Positions 26,917 through 36,223 of a DNA stretch of 64,000 nt are shown piece by piece. Position 1 is the stretch's first letter. The number at the start of each line of letters is the position of its first letter. Where the stretch lies: the NCBI RefSeq assembly GCF_010993975.1, contig NZ_JAACZO010000058.1:141011-205010 (forward strand), in the 5' to 3' direction. Made by a program: the position numbers and the translations under genes. Below the pieces are notes generated by a model. That model searched no databases, was not told the DNA's origin, and saw only the letters and a list, made by a program, of their open reading frames with translations. This stretch comes from Halomonas faecis. GTDB lineage: Bacteria > Pseudomonadota > Gammaproteobacteria > Pseudomonadales > Halomonadaceae.

Positions 26917-26932
26917 TGGAATCTATATTCCA
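26917..26932. promoter_or_regulatory. Dyad 2, probable IolR operator
   Basis: TGGAATCTATATTCCA has 6-bp arms and contains exactly the GGAA-N6-TTCC pattern described for Sinorhizobium IolR. It lies 60 bp before the binding-protein gene, where it could overlap its promoter. Confidence 0.65.
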
Positions 26933-26992
26933 TTATGTCACTGCGTTGACGCAACGATTCATACAATGATAAGCGAAAGAGGAAGTTCACCC

Positions 26993-27931
26993 ATGGCACG
27001 TCTATCCCATTGGCTGCTGGCCTCGGCCACCGCTGCGGCGCTCATGGCCGGCACGGCACACGCACAGGAAGAGAACCGCTTCGTCATGGTGACCCATGGC
27101 GTTCCCTCCGACCCCTTCTGGTCCGTGGTCAAGAACGGAGCAGAAGCGGCTGCCGACCTCGTTGGTGCCGAGCTCGAGTATCGAGCACCCTCCTCCTTCG
27201 ATATGGCCAAGATGCAGCAGCTGGTCGATGCGGCGGTGGCCTCGGACCCTGACGGGTTGATCGTCTCCTTTACCGACGAGGATGCGCTGGGCGGGGTCGT
27301 TCAGCGGGCCGCCGACAATGGCATTCCGGTGATCACCATCAACTCCGGGGGCGATGTCGCGCACCACTACGGGACCCGTCTGCATATCGGGCAGAGCGAA
27401 TACGAGGCGGGCAAGCAGGCCGCCGAGCGCATGCAGGAGATGGGGGTCGAGAAGGGCCTATGCGTCAACCACGAGCAAGGTAACCAGGGGCTCGATCAGC
27501 GTTGTGACGGCTTTCTGGAGGGGTTCGACGGCAACGCCGAGCAGCTGGCGACCACCTATGATCCGACTGCGATCCGCAACGCAATCGTTGCCTATCTCAA
27601 CGAAAACAGCGATGTGCGCGGCATCTTGACCCTGGGGGCTCTGGCTGCCGAACCCATGATTCAGGCCATGCGCGAGCAGGGTGCTACCGACATGTTCACT
27701 CTCGGCACCTTCGATCTCTCACCCGGCATCCTGGAGAGCCTGGAGAAGGGCGAGCTGGACTTTGCCATCGACCAGCAGCAGTACCTTCAGGGCTACTTGC
27801 CGGTCATGTTCCTCGATCAGTACGCCAGGAACGGCCTGCTTCCTGCCGGCGATGTACCCACCGGCCCGGGGTTCGTGACCCAGGAAAATGCGGCCCAGGT
27901 CATCGAACTGAGCGAGCAGGGCATCCGCTGA
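26993..27931 (+). CDS. Sugar ABC transporter periplasmic binding protein (inositol type)
   Basis: A 312-residue CUT2-type binding protein with a signal peptide cleaved after AHA (about residue 23). The mature part opens [25 protein letters not shown], the usual type I sugar-binding fold, with [19 protein letters not shown] and [20 protein letters not shown] further on. Placement between the regulator and iolCDE makes myo-inositol the likely ligand. ATG at 26993 has GAGGAAG upstream; a start at 26900 would disrupt the signal peptide. Confidence 0.87.
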   Translation: MARLSHWLLASATAAALMAGTAHAQEENRFVMVTHGVPSDPFWSVVKNGAEAAADLVGAELEYRAPSSFDMAKMQQLVDAAVASDPDGLIVSFTDEDALGGVVQRAADNGIPVITINSGGDVAHHYGTRLHIGQSEYEAGKQAAERMQEMGVEKGLCVNHEQGNQGLDQRCDGFLEGFDGNAEQLATTYDPTAIRNAIVAYLNENSDVRGILTLGALAAEPMIQAMREQGATDMFTLGTFDLSPGILESLEKGELDFAIDQQQYLQGYLPVMFLDQYARNGLLPAGDVPTGPGFVTQENAAQVIELSEQGIR

Positions 27932-27983
27932 GATCCACGTAACCGAACGGGCTCGGTCGTCCGGGCCCCAGGAGTCGGCCGTC

Positions 27984-29114
27984 ATGAATTCCAACTCATC
28001 CTCCCATTCTGCCACTGCGGTGGTGGAGCCACGGGACGAGCGCCTCCAAAAGGTGTCGTTCTGGAAAAAGGCCCTGAGTCGCCCCGAGCTGGGTGCCTTG
28101 GCTGGGACCGTTCTGGTGCTCGCTTTCTTCATCGTTGCAGCCAGCGGCACCGGCATGTTCACGCCGGCCGGCATTATCAACTTTCTCGAAGTGTCGGCGC
28201 AGTTGGGCATCATCGCGACCGCCGCCGCACTGTTGATGATCGGCGGTGAGTTCGATCTTTCCATCGGTTCGATGATCGGACTGGCGGGTATCCTGATTGC
28301 CATTCCCGCCGTGGAGTATGGTTGGCCCCTGTGGGCGGCGATCCTTCTGGCCTTCTCTTGTGCGGCTCTGGTGGGCTGGATCAATGGCAACCTGGTCAAC
28401 AAGACGGGCCTGCCGTCGTTCATCGTGACCTTGGGGTTTCTGTTCATTCTGCGTGGCCTGGCCATCGGCATCAGCCGCCTGCTGACCGGGCGTACCCAAG
28501 TGGGCGGCGTGCACGATCACATTCCGGGGGACTGGTTCGCTGGCCTGTTCTCCGGGGAAGTGGCCACCGGGCTGTTTGCGTGGATGGCCTCTCAGGGTTG
28601 GATTGACACCAACTTCGCCGGCAATCCGGTGGTCACCGGCATTCCGGTTTCCATCGTCTGGTGGCTTGGCCTCACCGCCGTGGCGACCTGGATCCTGCTC
28701 TTCACTCCCTACGGCAACTGGATATTCGCCAGCGGCGGCGATGCCAGTGCCGCGCGTAACTCCGGTGTGCCGGTGCATCGCGTCAAGATCTCGCTGTTCA
28801 TGTTCACGGCTCTCTCCGCGACCATTTTCGCTTGTCTTCAGGTGATGGACACCGGCTCGGCGGACACCATTCGCGGCCTGCTCAAGGAGCTCGAGGCGAT
28901 CATCGCGGTGGTCATCGGTGGTGCCCTGCTCACCGGCGGGTATGGCTCGGCCATCGGGGCCGCCCTCGGCGCGCTGATATTCGGCATGGTGCAGATGGGC
29001 ATCTTCTACACCGGCGTCAATACCGATTGGTTCCAGGTCTTTCTTGGCGCGATGTTGTTGGTGGCCGTGCTGTTCAACAATTACATGCGCAAGAAGGCGA
29101 TGGAGGCCAAGTGA
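27984..29114 (+). CDS. Sugar ABC transporter permease (inositol type)
   Basis: A 376-residue CUT2 (BPD_transp_2) permease with about 9-10 helices. The family motif [20 protein letters not shown] lies near residue 90, [20 protein letters not shown] near 140 and [19 protein letters not shown] near 250, followed by [22 protein letters not shown] long loop of about 40 residues (near 170-215) is an insertion relative to RbsC. It starts 52 bp after the binding protein, with CCAGGAG upstream, and ends 1 base before the ATPase gene. Confidence 0.88.
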   Translation: MNSNSSSHSATAVVEPRDERLQKVSFWKKALSRPELGALAGTVLVLAFFIVAASGTGMFTPAGIINFLEVSAQLGIIATAAALLMIGGEFDLSIGSMIGLAGILIAIPAVEYGWPLWAAILLAFSCAALVGWINGNLVNKTGLPSFIVTLGFLFILRGLAIGISRLLTGRTQVGGVHDHIPGDWFAGLFSGEVATGLFAWMASQGWIDTNFAGNPVVTGIPVSIVWWLGLTAVATWILLFTPYGNWIFASGGDASAARNSGVPVHRVKISLFMFTALSATIFACLQVMDTGSADTIRGLLKELEAIIAVVIGGALLTGGYGSAIGAALGALIFGMVQMGIFYTGVNTDWFQVFLGAMLLVAVLFNNYMRKKAMEAK

Positions 29115-29115
29115 G

Positions 29116-29976
29116 ATGAGCGATCGCATGCCCATGATCGAGATGCGCAACGTCAGCAAGCACTTCGGCAGCGTCATCGCCCTGAGTGACATCTCGATGA
29201 AAGTCTATTCCGGTGAAGTCATGTGCCTGTTGGGGGACAACGGCGCCGGCAAGTCGACCCTGATCAAGACCCTCTCGGGTGTTCATCGTCCGACCCATGG
29301 CGAGATGTTGCTGGGCGGTGTGCCGACGCGCTTCAAGTCACCGGCCTATGCTCTGGACGCCGGTATCGCTACCGTTTTCCAGGATCTGGCGATGATTCCC
29401 CTGATGTCCATCACTCGCAATTTCTTCATGGGGCGCGAGCCGACCGTTGGCTGGGGCCCTTTGAAGCGCATCGACTGGAAGTATGCCGACCATGTCGCCA
29501 AGCAGGAGATGGCCAAGATCGGCATCGACGTGCGCGACCCCAGTCAGCCGGTCGGCACTCTTTCCGGCGGGGAACGTCAGTGCGTGGCCATTGCCCGGGC
29601 GGTCTACTTCGGTGCCAAGGTGCTGATCCTGGACGAGCCGACCTCGGCGCTGGGGGTCAAGCAGGCCTCGGTAGTGCTGCGCTATATCGCCAAGGCGCGG
29701 GCCGATGGCCTGGCGGTGATCTTCATCACCCACAATGTTCATCACGCCTTTCCGGTCGCCGATGCCTTCACCCTTCTGGCGCGCGGCGGCAGCCTGGGCA
29801 CCTTCCGCAAGGAAGACATCTCCCGCGAGGAAGTGCTCAACATGATGGCTGGTGGTGCCGAGATGGAAAGCCTCGATGCCGAACTGGCCGAGTTCCAGCA
29901 CAGCGACAGAGAACGTAAAGCGAATCGTGAGAGTGCTGCGGCCCTGCAGGGAGCGTCGAGCGCCTCCGGCGCATAG
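29116..29976 (+). CDS. Sugar ABC transporter ATPase, single-domain (inositol type)
   Basis: A 286-residue ATPase with Walker [10 protein letters not shown] (near residue 44), signature [15 protein letters not shown], Walker [12 protein letters not shown] and H-loop FITHNVHH. Most CUT2 sugar importers use a fused two-domain ATPase of about 500 residues; this one has a single domain, like FrcA, so it should act as a homodimer. ATG at 29116 overlaps no neighbour and follows the permease by one base. The last 40 residues are polar. Confidence 0.9.
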   Translation: MSDRMPMIEMRNVSKHFGSVIALSDISMKVYSGEVMCLLGDNGAGKSTLIKTLSGVHRPTHGEMLLGGVPTRFKSPAYALDAGIATVFQDLAMIPLMSITRNFFMGREPTVGWGPLKRIDWKYADHVAKQEMAKIGIDVRDPSQPVGTLSGGERQCVAIARAVYFGAKVLILDEPTSALGVKQASVVLRYIAKARADGLAVIFITHNVHHAFPVADAFTLLARGGSLGTFRKEDISREEVLNMMAGGAEMESLDAELAEFQHSDRERKANRESAAALQGASSASGA

Positions 29977-30133
29977 GGTGAGCACGCAACGTTTCCCTGG
30001 AGCTGGGCGATGAACCAAGGCGCTGGATACGCTCCCTTCACCCTTCAACACTTTTCTAATGGAATGGCGTCGTAGCGCTAGCCGGAACGCCGGCCCGATG
30101 GGCGCCGCATGACGAGCGACGCGGAGAATCACT

Positions 30134-32080
30134 ATGCAAGAGATGAATGCCGACAACGGACCTCTGGATCTGATCTGCTTAGGCCGCGTCGCTGTCGACC
30201 TCTATGCACAGCAGATCGGCTGCCGCCTGGAGGACGTCTCGAGTTTCTCCAAGTACCTGGGTGGCAGCTCCGGCAACATGGCCTATGGCACCGCACGGCT
30301 GGGACTCAAGTCTGCCATGCTCTCGCGCGTCGGCAACGAACAGATGGGAAACTTCGTGCGCGAGGAGCTCGAGCGCGCGGGCGTCGATACCACGGCACTG
30401 CAAACCGATCCGGAGCGCCATACCGGCCTGGTGCTGCTGGCGCTCAAGGATCGTGACACCTTTCCGCTGCTCTTCTACCGCCGCGACTGTGCCGACATGG
30501 CCATCGACCATGAGGCCATCGACCCCACTTTCATCGGCCGAGCCCGTGCCTTGGCCATAACGGGGACCCATCTTTCCACCGAGATCACCCGTCGTGCCTG
30601 TCGCAAGGCGCTGGACGCGGCCGCCGAGCATGGCGTCAAGCGGGTACTGGACATCGACTATCGCCCGGTGTTGTGGGGGCTGACCACGCCCGGCGACGGT
30701 GAGACGCGTTTCATCGCCGATGAGACGGTCACTACCGACCTACAGGCGTGGCTTCCCGACTTCGACCTGATCGTCGGCACCGAGGAAGAATTTCATATCG
30801 CCGGTGGCAGCACCGACACTCTCGAAGCCTTGCGTGCAGTGCGCCGGGTCACCGGGGCGACTCTGGTGTGCAAGCTCGGCGCCCAGGGCTGCGTGGTCGT
30901 CGAGGGCGAGATCCCTGAGCGCATCGAGGACGGCATCCTGGTGGAGGGCGTCGAGGTCGAGGTGCTCAACGTGCTGGGCGCCGGCGACGCCTTCATGAGC
31001 GGTCTCTTGAGAGGATGGCTGCGTGGGGAGCGCTGGGAGGTCAGTGCCGGCTATGCCAATGCCTGCGGGGCCCTTGTCGTCTCGCGCCACGGCTGCGCAC
31101 CGGCGATGCCCACCGAGGAGGAGCTGTTCGATTACTTGGCGCGTCGCGGTGAGGTGCCGCGTCCCGACAAGGACGTTCGTCTCAACCACCTGCATCGCGT
31201 GACAACCCGTGTGCCAGCCGAGTGGCCCGAGGTATGCGGGCTGGCCTTCGATCACCGCCGCCAGCTCACCGACATGGCTCGCGACGAGCATGCCGATCCT
31301 GTGCGCCTATCGGCCCTCAAGCGGTTGCTGGTTCGAGCCGCCGAGGCGGGCGCTCAGCGCGGCGGACTGGACAAGCCGGCGATTCTGGTGGACGACGTGC
31401 TGGGCCAGGAGGCTCTCAACGCGGCCAGCGGTCGCGGTTGGTGGATCGGCCGCCCGGTTGAGCAGCCGGGCTCACGCCCACTGCGCTTCCAGTACGGTGA
31501 CGACCTGGGTAGCCGACTGCAGCACTGGCCGGCCGAGCACATCATCAAGTGCCTGGTGTTCTATCATCCGGACGATGCCATCGAACTGCGCTTAGAGCAG
31601 GAAGCACGCCTGCGTCAGCTCTACGAAGCGGCCTGCGCCAATGGCCTGGAGCTGCTGGTGGAGGTGATTCCGCCGGCTGGTATGGCGGTGGATGACACCA
31701 CCCTGCCACGCAGCCTTCAGCGCCTCTACAACCTGGGGATTCGTCCCGACTGGTGGAAGCTTCCGGCGCTTTCCGATACTGCCTGGCACGCCGTGGGATG
31801 CATCCTCGACGTGGAGGACCCTCACTGCCGTGGCGTGGTGCTGCTGGGCCTCGATGCGCCCATGGAGGAATTGAAGCGCGGCTTCGCCCCAGCTGCCCGT
31901 CAGCCCCACTGCAAGGGATTTACCGTGGGGCGCACGCTGTTCGCCGCGGCCAGCCGTGAGTGGCTGGCGGGCCGCATCGGCGATGCGGAGCTGGTGACCC
32001 GTGTTGCCGACAATTATGCCGAACTGATTCAGGAGTGGCGGCACCTGCGTCGTATCGCCCCACAGTTGGAGGAAGCCTGA
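30134..32080 (+). CDS. iolC: 5-dehydro-2-deoxygluconokinase fused to DUF2090 aldolase-like domain
   Basis: A 648-residue fusion. Residues about 1-335 are a PfkB-family kinase (LDLICLGRVAVDLYAQQIG at the start, GGSSGNMAYGTARLG, catalytic GAGDAFMSGLLRGWL near 280) that phosphorylates 2-deoxy-5-keto-gluconate. Residues about 340-645 are DUF2090, a TIM-barrel domain related to the aldolase that cleaves the resulting phosphate to DHAP and malonic semialdehyde. No separate iolJ is seen in the window, so the fused domain probably fills this role. GGAGAA precedes the ATG. iolD follows after one base. Confidence 0.92.
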   Translation: MQEMNADNGPLDLICLGRVAVDLYAQQIGCRLEDVSSFSKYLGGSSGNMAYGTARLGLKSAMLSRVGNEQMGNFVREELERAGVDTTALQTDPERHTGLVLLALKDRDTFPLLFYRRDCADMAIDHEAIDPTFIGRARALAITGTHLSTEITRRACRKALDAAAEHGVKRVLDIDYRPVLWGLTTPGDGETRFIADETVTTDLQAWLPDFDLIVGTEEEFHIAGGSTDTLEALRAVRRVTGATLVCKLGAQGCVVVEGEIPERIEDGILVEGVEVEVLNVLGAGDAFMSGLLRGWLRGERWEVSAGYANACGALVVSRHGCAPAMPTEEELFDYLARRGEVPRPDKDVRLNHLHRVTTRVPAEWPEVCGLAFDHRRQLTDMARDEHADPVRLSALKRLLVRAAEAGAQRGGLDKPAILVDDVLGQEALNAASGRGWWIGRPVEQPGSRPLRFQYGDDLGSRLQHWPAEHIIKCLVFYHPDDAIELRLEQEARLRQLYEAACANGLELLVEVIPPAGMAVDDTTLPRSLQRLYNLGIRPDWWKLPALSDTAWHAVGCILDVEDPHCRGVVLLGLDAPMEELKRGFAPAARQPHCKGFTVGRTLFAAASREWLAGRIGDAELVTRVADNYAELIQEWRHLRRIAPQLEEA

Positions 32081-32081
32081 T

Positions 32082-33929
32082 ATGAGCACCATACGTCTGA
32101 CCATGGCCCAGGCTCTGGTCAAGTACCTGGCGGCCCAGCGCATCGAGCACGAGGGGCGGGAGTTTCCGCTGTTCGAAGGCGTCTTCGCCATCTTCGGCCA
32201 CGGCAACGTGGCCGGCCTGGGCGAAGCGCTCTACCATGTCAGAGAGGAACTGCCGACCCTACGTGGCCACAACGAGCAGACCATGGCTCATGCTGCCATC
32301 GCCTTTGCCAAGGCCAACGGCAGGCGACGGGTGATGGCGGCCACCAGCTCCATCGGGCCGGGGGCCACCAACATGGTGACCGCCGCGGGTTTGGCCCATG
32401 CCAACCGTCTACCCATCCTGCTGCTGCCCGGGGATACCTTCGCTACCCGCGATCCCGACCCGGTGCTGCAGCAGGTGGAGCACTTCGGCGACCCGACCGT
32501 GACCGTCAACGACTGCTTCCGTCCGGTGTCGCGCTATTTCGACCGCATCACTCGCCCGGAGCAGCTGCTGTCCAGCCTGCCTCAGGCCATCGCCACCCTG
32601 CTCGACCCCGAGCACTGCGGGCCGGCGACTCTGGCGCTGCCCCAGGACGTGCAGACCTTCGCCTACGATTACCCGGAAGGCTTCTTCGCGCCCCGGGTAC
32701 ATCGCATCCGGCGCCCCCAGCTGGACCCCCGCGAGCTGGAGACGGCCATCGCCGCCCTTGCCCGCGCAGAACGTCCGCTGATCATCGCCGGCGGTGGAGT
32801 GCACTATGCCGGAGCCTGCGAGCGCCTCGCCGATTTCGCCAAGGCCCACGGTGTGCCGGTGGCCGAGACCCAGGCCGGCAAGGGAGCGCTGGCCGATGCT
32901 CATCCCTGTGCGGTGGGAGGCATTGGCGTCACCGGTAGCGAGGCGGCCAACCGCCTGGCCGTGGAGGCCGATCTGATCCTGGCGGTGGGTACCCGCTTGC
33001 AGGACTTCACCACCGGCTCCCGGGCACTCTTCGAACGCGACGGCCTGGCCCTGGTGGCGCTCAACGTGGGCCGCTTCGACAGCTTGAAGCATCATGCCTT
33101 GCCACTGATCGGCGACGCCCTCGATGGCCTCGCGGCGCTGGACGCCAGCTTGGCCGAGTGGCGGGCTTCCGATGCTTGGCGCGAGCGAGCCGGTAGCCTC
33201 AAACACGATTGGGCGGAGGTGGTGGCTCGCGTCACCGCCGGCGTGGAAGCGGAGCTGCCAACTGACGCGCAAGTGATCGGGGCGGTCAATCGCCAGGCCG
33301 GTGAGGACGGCACCGTAGTGTGCGCTGCCGGCGGCCTGCCTGGCGAGCTGCACAAGCTGTGGCAGTGCTCGGGCCCCGGTAGCTATCACGTGGAGTATGG
33401 CTACTCCTGCATGGGCTATGAGATCGCCGGCGGATTGGGCGTGAAGATGGCCCGCCCCGAGCGTGAGGTGTTCGTGATGGTGGGTGACGGCTCTTACCTG
33501 ATGCATAACTCGGAGCTCGCCACCTCGGTGATGCTGGGGCACAAGCTGGTGGTGGTGGTGCTCGACAATCGTGGCTTCGGCTGTATCAACCGCCTGCAGC
33601 AGGCGACCGGCGGTGCCGGTTTCAACAATTTGCTCGAGGACTGTCGTACGGTGCCCGAAGGCGCCCCCAAGATGGACTTCGCCGCCCATGCCAAGAGCCT
33701 GGGCTGCCAGTCCGAAAGCGTGCGCGGCATCAAGGAGCTGGAAGAGGCCCTGGTACGCGCTCGTCACGCCAGCACGACCTATGTCATCGCTCTGGATACC
33801 GATCCGCTGCCCAGTACCGCCGAGGGCGGCGCCTGGTGGGAAGTGGCGGTACCGGAAGTCTCACGGCGCAAGCAGGTCGAAGTGGCCTATGCAGGTTATC
33901 GCGAAGCCAAGCGGCGCCAGCATCGCTGA
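32082..33929 (+). CDS. iolD: 3D-(3,5/4)-trihydroxycyclohexane-1,2-dione hydrolase
   Basis: A 615-residue thiamine-diphosphate enzyme that opens the ring of diketo-inositol to 5-deoxy-glucuronate. The catalytic Glu is in LRGHNEQTMAHAA (near residue 66). The ThDP-magnesium motif begins at MVGDGSYLMHNSELATSVML (near 465) and ends VVVLDNRGFGCINRLQ. The FGHGNVAGLGEAL near the start is typical of IolD. It is one base downstream of iolC. Confidence 0.95.
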   Translation: MSTIRLTMAQALVKYLAAQRIEHEGREFPLFEGVFAIFGHGNVAGLGEALYHVREELPTLRGHNEQTMAHAAIAFAKANGRRRVMAATSSIGPGATNMVTAAGLAHANRLPILLLPGDTFATRDPDPVLQQVEHFGDPTVTVNDCFRPVSRYFDRITRPEQLLSSLPQAIATLLDPEHCGPATLALPQDVQTFAYDYPEGFFAPRVHRIRRPQLDPRELETAIAALARAERPLIIAGGGVHYAGACERLADFAKAHGVPVAETQAGKGALADAHPCAVGGIGVTGSEAANRLAVEADLILAVGTRLQDFTTGSRALFERDGLALVALNVGRFDSLKHHALPLIGDALDGLAALDASLAEWRASDAWRERAGSLKHDWAEVVARVTAGVEAELPTDAQVIGAVNRQAGEDGTVVCAAGGLPGELHKLWQCSGPGSYHVEYGYSCMGYEIAGGLGVKMARPEREVFVMVGDGSYLMHNSELATSVMLGHKLVVVVLDNRGFGCINRLQQATGGAGFNNLLEDCRTVPEGAPKMDFAAHAKSLGCQSESVRGIKELEEALVRARHASTTYVIALDTDPLPSTAEGGAWWEVAVPEVSRRKQVEVAYAGYREAKRRQHR

Positions 33930-34000
33930 TCCATCCCCCTAGTCACCGATCATCAACCACGCATTGGGGCAAGCCACTCCTTGCCCCCAAGGAGCCTGCC

Positions 34001-34903
34001 ATGTCCGCCGTACGCTTGGGCATCAACCCCCTGACCTGGACCAACGACGACATGCCGTCGCTGGGCGGTGATACCCCGTTGGAAATCTGCCTCGCCGAGG
34101 GCAAGCAGGTCGGCTTCTCCGGCTTCGAACTGGGTCACAAGTTCCCCCGTGACCCCACGGTATTGGGGCCGATCCTCGACGAGCACGGTCTCTCCCTGGT
34201 CTCCGGGTGGTATAGCAGCGAACTGTTGACTCGCACGGCCGAGGCGGAGATCGAGGCGCTCGAGCCACACCTGAACCTGCTCAAGGCACTGGGCGCCAAG
34301 GCGATGGTGTTCTGCGAGGTCACCCACTGCGTGCACGGCCAGCGCGACGTGCCGCTTTCCCAAAGCCCGCGCATGAGCGAAGCGGAGTGGCAGACCTTCC
34401 TTCCGCGCTTGAACCAAGTGGCCGATCACTGTTTGGAGCAGGGCGTACGCATTGCCTACCACCATCACCTGGGCACGGTGATCGAAACCGAGGAGGAGAT
34501 CGACCGGTTGATGGCGGAGACCAAGCCGTCCGTCGGCCTGCTGCTGGACTCCGGCCACCTGGTGGGCGCCGGTGGCGAACCGGTCGCCGTGCAGAAACGC
34601 TATGCCGAACGCATCAATCACGTGCACTGCAAGGACATCCGCCAGGAGGTGCTGGCCGAGGTCCGCAACCGCGATCTCAGCTTCCTGGACGGCGTGCTGA
34701 AAGGCATGTTCACGGTGCCGGGCGACGGCCACATCGACTACACGACCCTCTTCGAGGGCCTGCGCGAGAGCGGCTACGAGGGCTGGGTGGTGGTCGAGGC
34801 GGAGCAGGATCCCGCCGTGGCCCATCCGCTGACCTATGCCCGCTTGGGCCATGACAATCTCCAGCGTTTCTGCGACGAGGCGGGACTTTGCATCACCAAG
34901 TGA
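34001..34903 (+). CDS. iolE: Inosose dehydratase
   Basis: A 300-residue TIM-barrel (xylose-isomerase-like) enzyme that dehydrates scyllo-inosose to the diketo-inositol substrate of IolD. Metal-binding positions are suggested by RIAYHHHLGTVIETEEEID, GLLLDSGHLVGAGG and HVHCKDIRQEVL, and the N-terminal GINPLTWTNDDMPSLGG is characteristic of IolE. ATG at 34001 has AAGGAG upstream. Confidence 0.95.
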   Translation: MSAVRLGINPLTWTNDDMPSLGGDTPLEICLAEGKQVGFSGFELGHKFPRDPTVLGPILDEHGLSLVSGWYSSELLTRTAEAEIEALEPHLNLLKALGAKAMVFCEVTHCVHGQRDVPLSQSPRMSEAEWQTFLPRLNQVADHCLEQGVRIAYHHHLGTVIETEEEIDRLMAETKPSVGLLLDSGHLVGAGGEPVAVQKRYAERINHVHCKDIRQEVLAEVRNRDLSFLDGVLKGMFTVPGDGHIDYTTLFEGLRESGYEGWVVVEAEQDPAVAHPLTYARLGHDNLQRFCDEAGLCITK

Positions 34904-34967
34904 TGCGCGAGTTCGAGAGGCGTCTCCCTCGACGAATGTTCTGGGCAACTCTAGCGATGGCCCAGCG

Positions 34968-35007
34968 ACGAGCGTTGGTCATGCGGTTCGAGACGATCAA
35001 CGCTCGT
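34968..35007. repeat. Stem-loop between iolE and the second dehydrogenase gene
   Basis: Perfect 10-bp arms ACGAGCGTTG and CAACGCTCGT enclose a 20-base loop; the stem extends by two more pairs if a G-U pair is allowed. There is no U-tract. It may set apart expression of the downstream dehydrogenase or stabilise the mRNA. Confidence 0.4.
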
Positions 35008-35078
35008 GAATTCGGCAATGCATGGCGCTCTTCACCCGCGACGGCTGGTGTGGCTGGGTAGGAATGAGGACACGTATC

Positions 35079-36203
35079 ATGCAGACGCTCAATATCGGCC
35101 TGATTGGCACCGGTTTCATGGGTAAGGCTCACGCCATTGCGCTCAAGGCCACTCCCACGGTTTTCTCCCTGCCCGCGATGCCGGTCTGCGATCTGCTTGC
35201 CGAGGTCGATGATGAGCTGGCTGCGCGAAAGGCTCGCGAACTCGGTTTCGCCCGTTCCACGGGTGACTGGAAGACCCTGATCGAGGATCCCGCCATCGAT
35301 GTAGTGGATATCTGCGCACCGAATTTCCTGCACAAGGAGATGGCGTTGGCTGCCATTGCTGCGGGCAAACACGTCTATACCGAGAAACCACTGGCGCTCT
35401 CTGCCGCCGAGGCTCGGGAAATGGTCGAGGCGGCCGAAAAGGTTGGCGTGAAGACCCTGGTAGGTTTCAACTACATCCGCAACTCGGCCACCCAACTGGC
35501 CCGGGAGATCGTTCAGAGCGGCGAGATCGGCGAGCTGGTTCACTTCCGCGGCCGCCACAATGAAGACTACATGAGCGATCCTGAAAAGCCGCTGGACTGG
35601 CATGTTCAGCGAGCCACCGCTGGTGCCGGGGCACTTGGCGATTTGGGATCGCATATCCTCAACATGGCGGAATACCTCACAGGCCAACGCATCAGCGAGG
35701 TGTTCGGCCAGCTGCAGACGGTGATTCCCAGGCGTCCCGTGCCCGGCGGCAGTGGCGGCCTGGGAGAGGTCGAGAACGACGACCAGGCCCAGGCGCTGCT
35801 ACGTTTCGACAGCGACTTGATCGGCAACATCGAAACCTCTCGGGTGGCCACCGGACGCAAGATGGGGCTGGCCTATACCCTTACCGGCACCAAGGGTTCG
35901 ATCCTCTTCGACCAGGAGCGCATGAGCGAACTGCAGCTCTACAGGCATGCAGGACCGGAGGGGCGCCGGGGGTTCAGCACCTTGCTGATCGGCCCCGAGC
36001 ATCCCGATTATGCGGCCTTCAGCCCAGCCCCGGGGCATGGACTGGGTTACAACGACCAGAAGATCATCGAGATTCGCGATCTGGTCGAGGGGATCGTCAA
36101 TGACAGGCCGCTATATCCAGACTTCCGCGAGGCCTGGCGGATCAATCGCATGATCGATGCCATTGAAGCCTCCCATTCACGGGGTTGCTGGGTCGAGATC
36201 TGA
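35079..36203 (+). CDS. Gfo/Idh/MocA-family dehydrogenase, second inositol-type
   Basis: A 374-residue NAD(P)-dependent oxidoreductase. The Rossmann motif is LNIGLIGTGFMGKAHAIAL, the catalytic Lys is in VYTEKPLALS and the Asp/His region is GALGDLGSHILNMAEYLTG. It is about 40 residues longer than IolG and differs in its C-terminal half (GPEHPDYAAFSPAPGHGLGY). Enzymes of this type often act on scyllo-inositol, D-chiro-inositol or an inositol derivative, and the position at the end of the iol genes supports this. ATG at 35079 follows GGAATGAGGA. Confidence 0.82.
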   Translation: MQTLNIGLIGTGFMGKAHAIALKATPTVFSLPAMPVCDLLAEVDDELAARKARELGFARSTGDWKTLIEDPAIDVVDICAPNFLHKEMALAAIAAGKHVYTEKPLALSAAEAREMVEAAEKVGVKTLVGFNYIRNSATQLAREIVQSGEIGELVHFRGRHNEDYMSDPEKPLDWHVQRATAGAGALGDLGSHILNMAEYLTGQRISEVFGQLQTVIPRRPVPGGSGGLGEVENDDQAQALLRFDSDLIGNIETSRVATGRKMGLAYTLTGTKGSILFDQERMSELQLYRHAGPEGRRGFSTLLIGPEHPDYAAFSPAPGHGLGYNDQKIIEIRDLVEGIVNDRPLYPDFREAWRINRMIDAIEASHSRGCWVEI

Positions 36204-36223
36204 CGAGTTTTCGAGCGAGCCGC

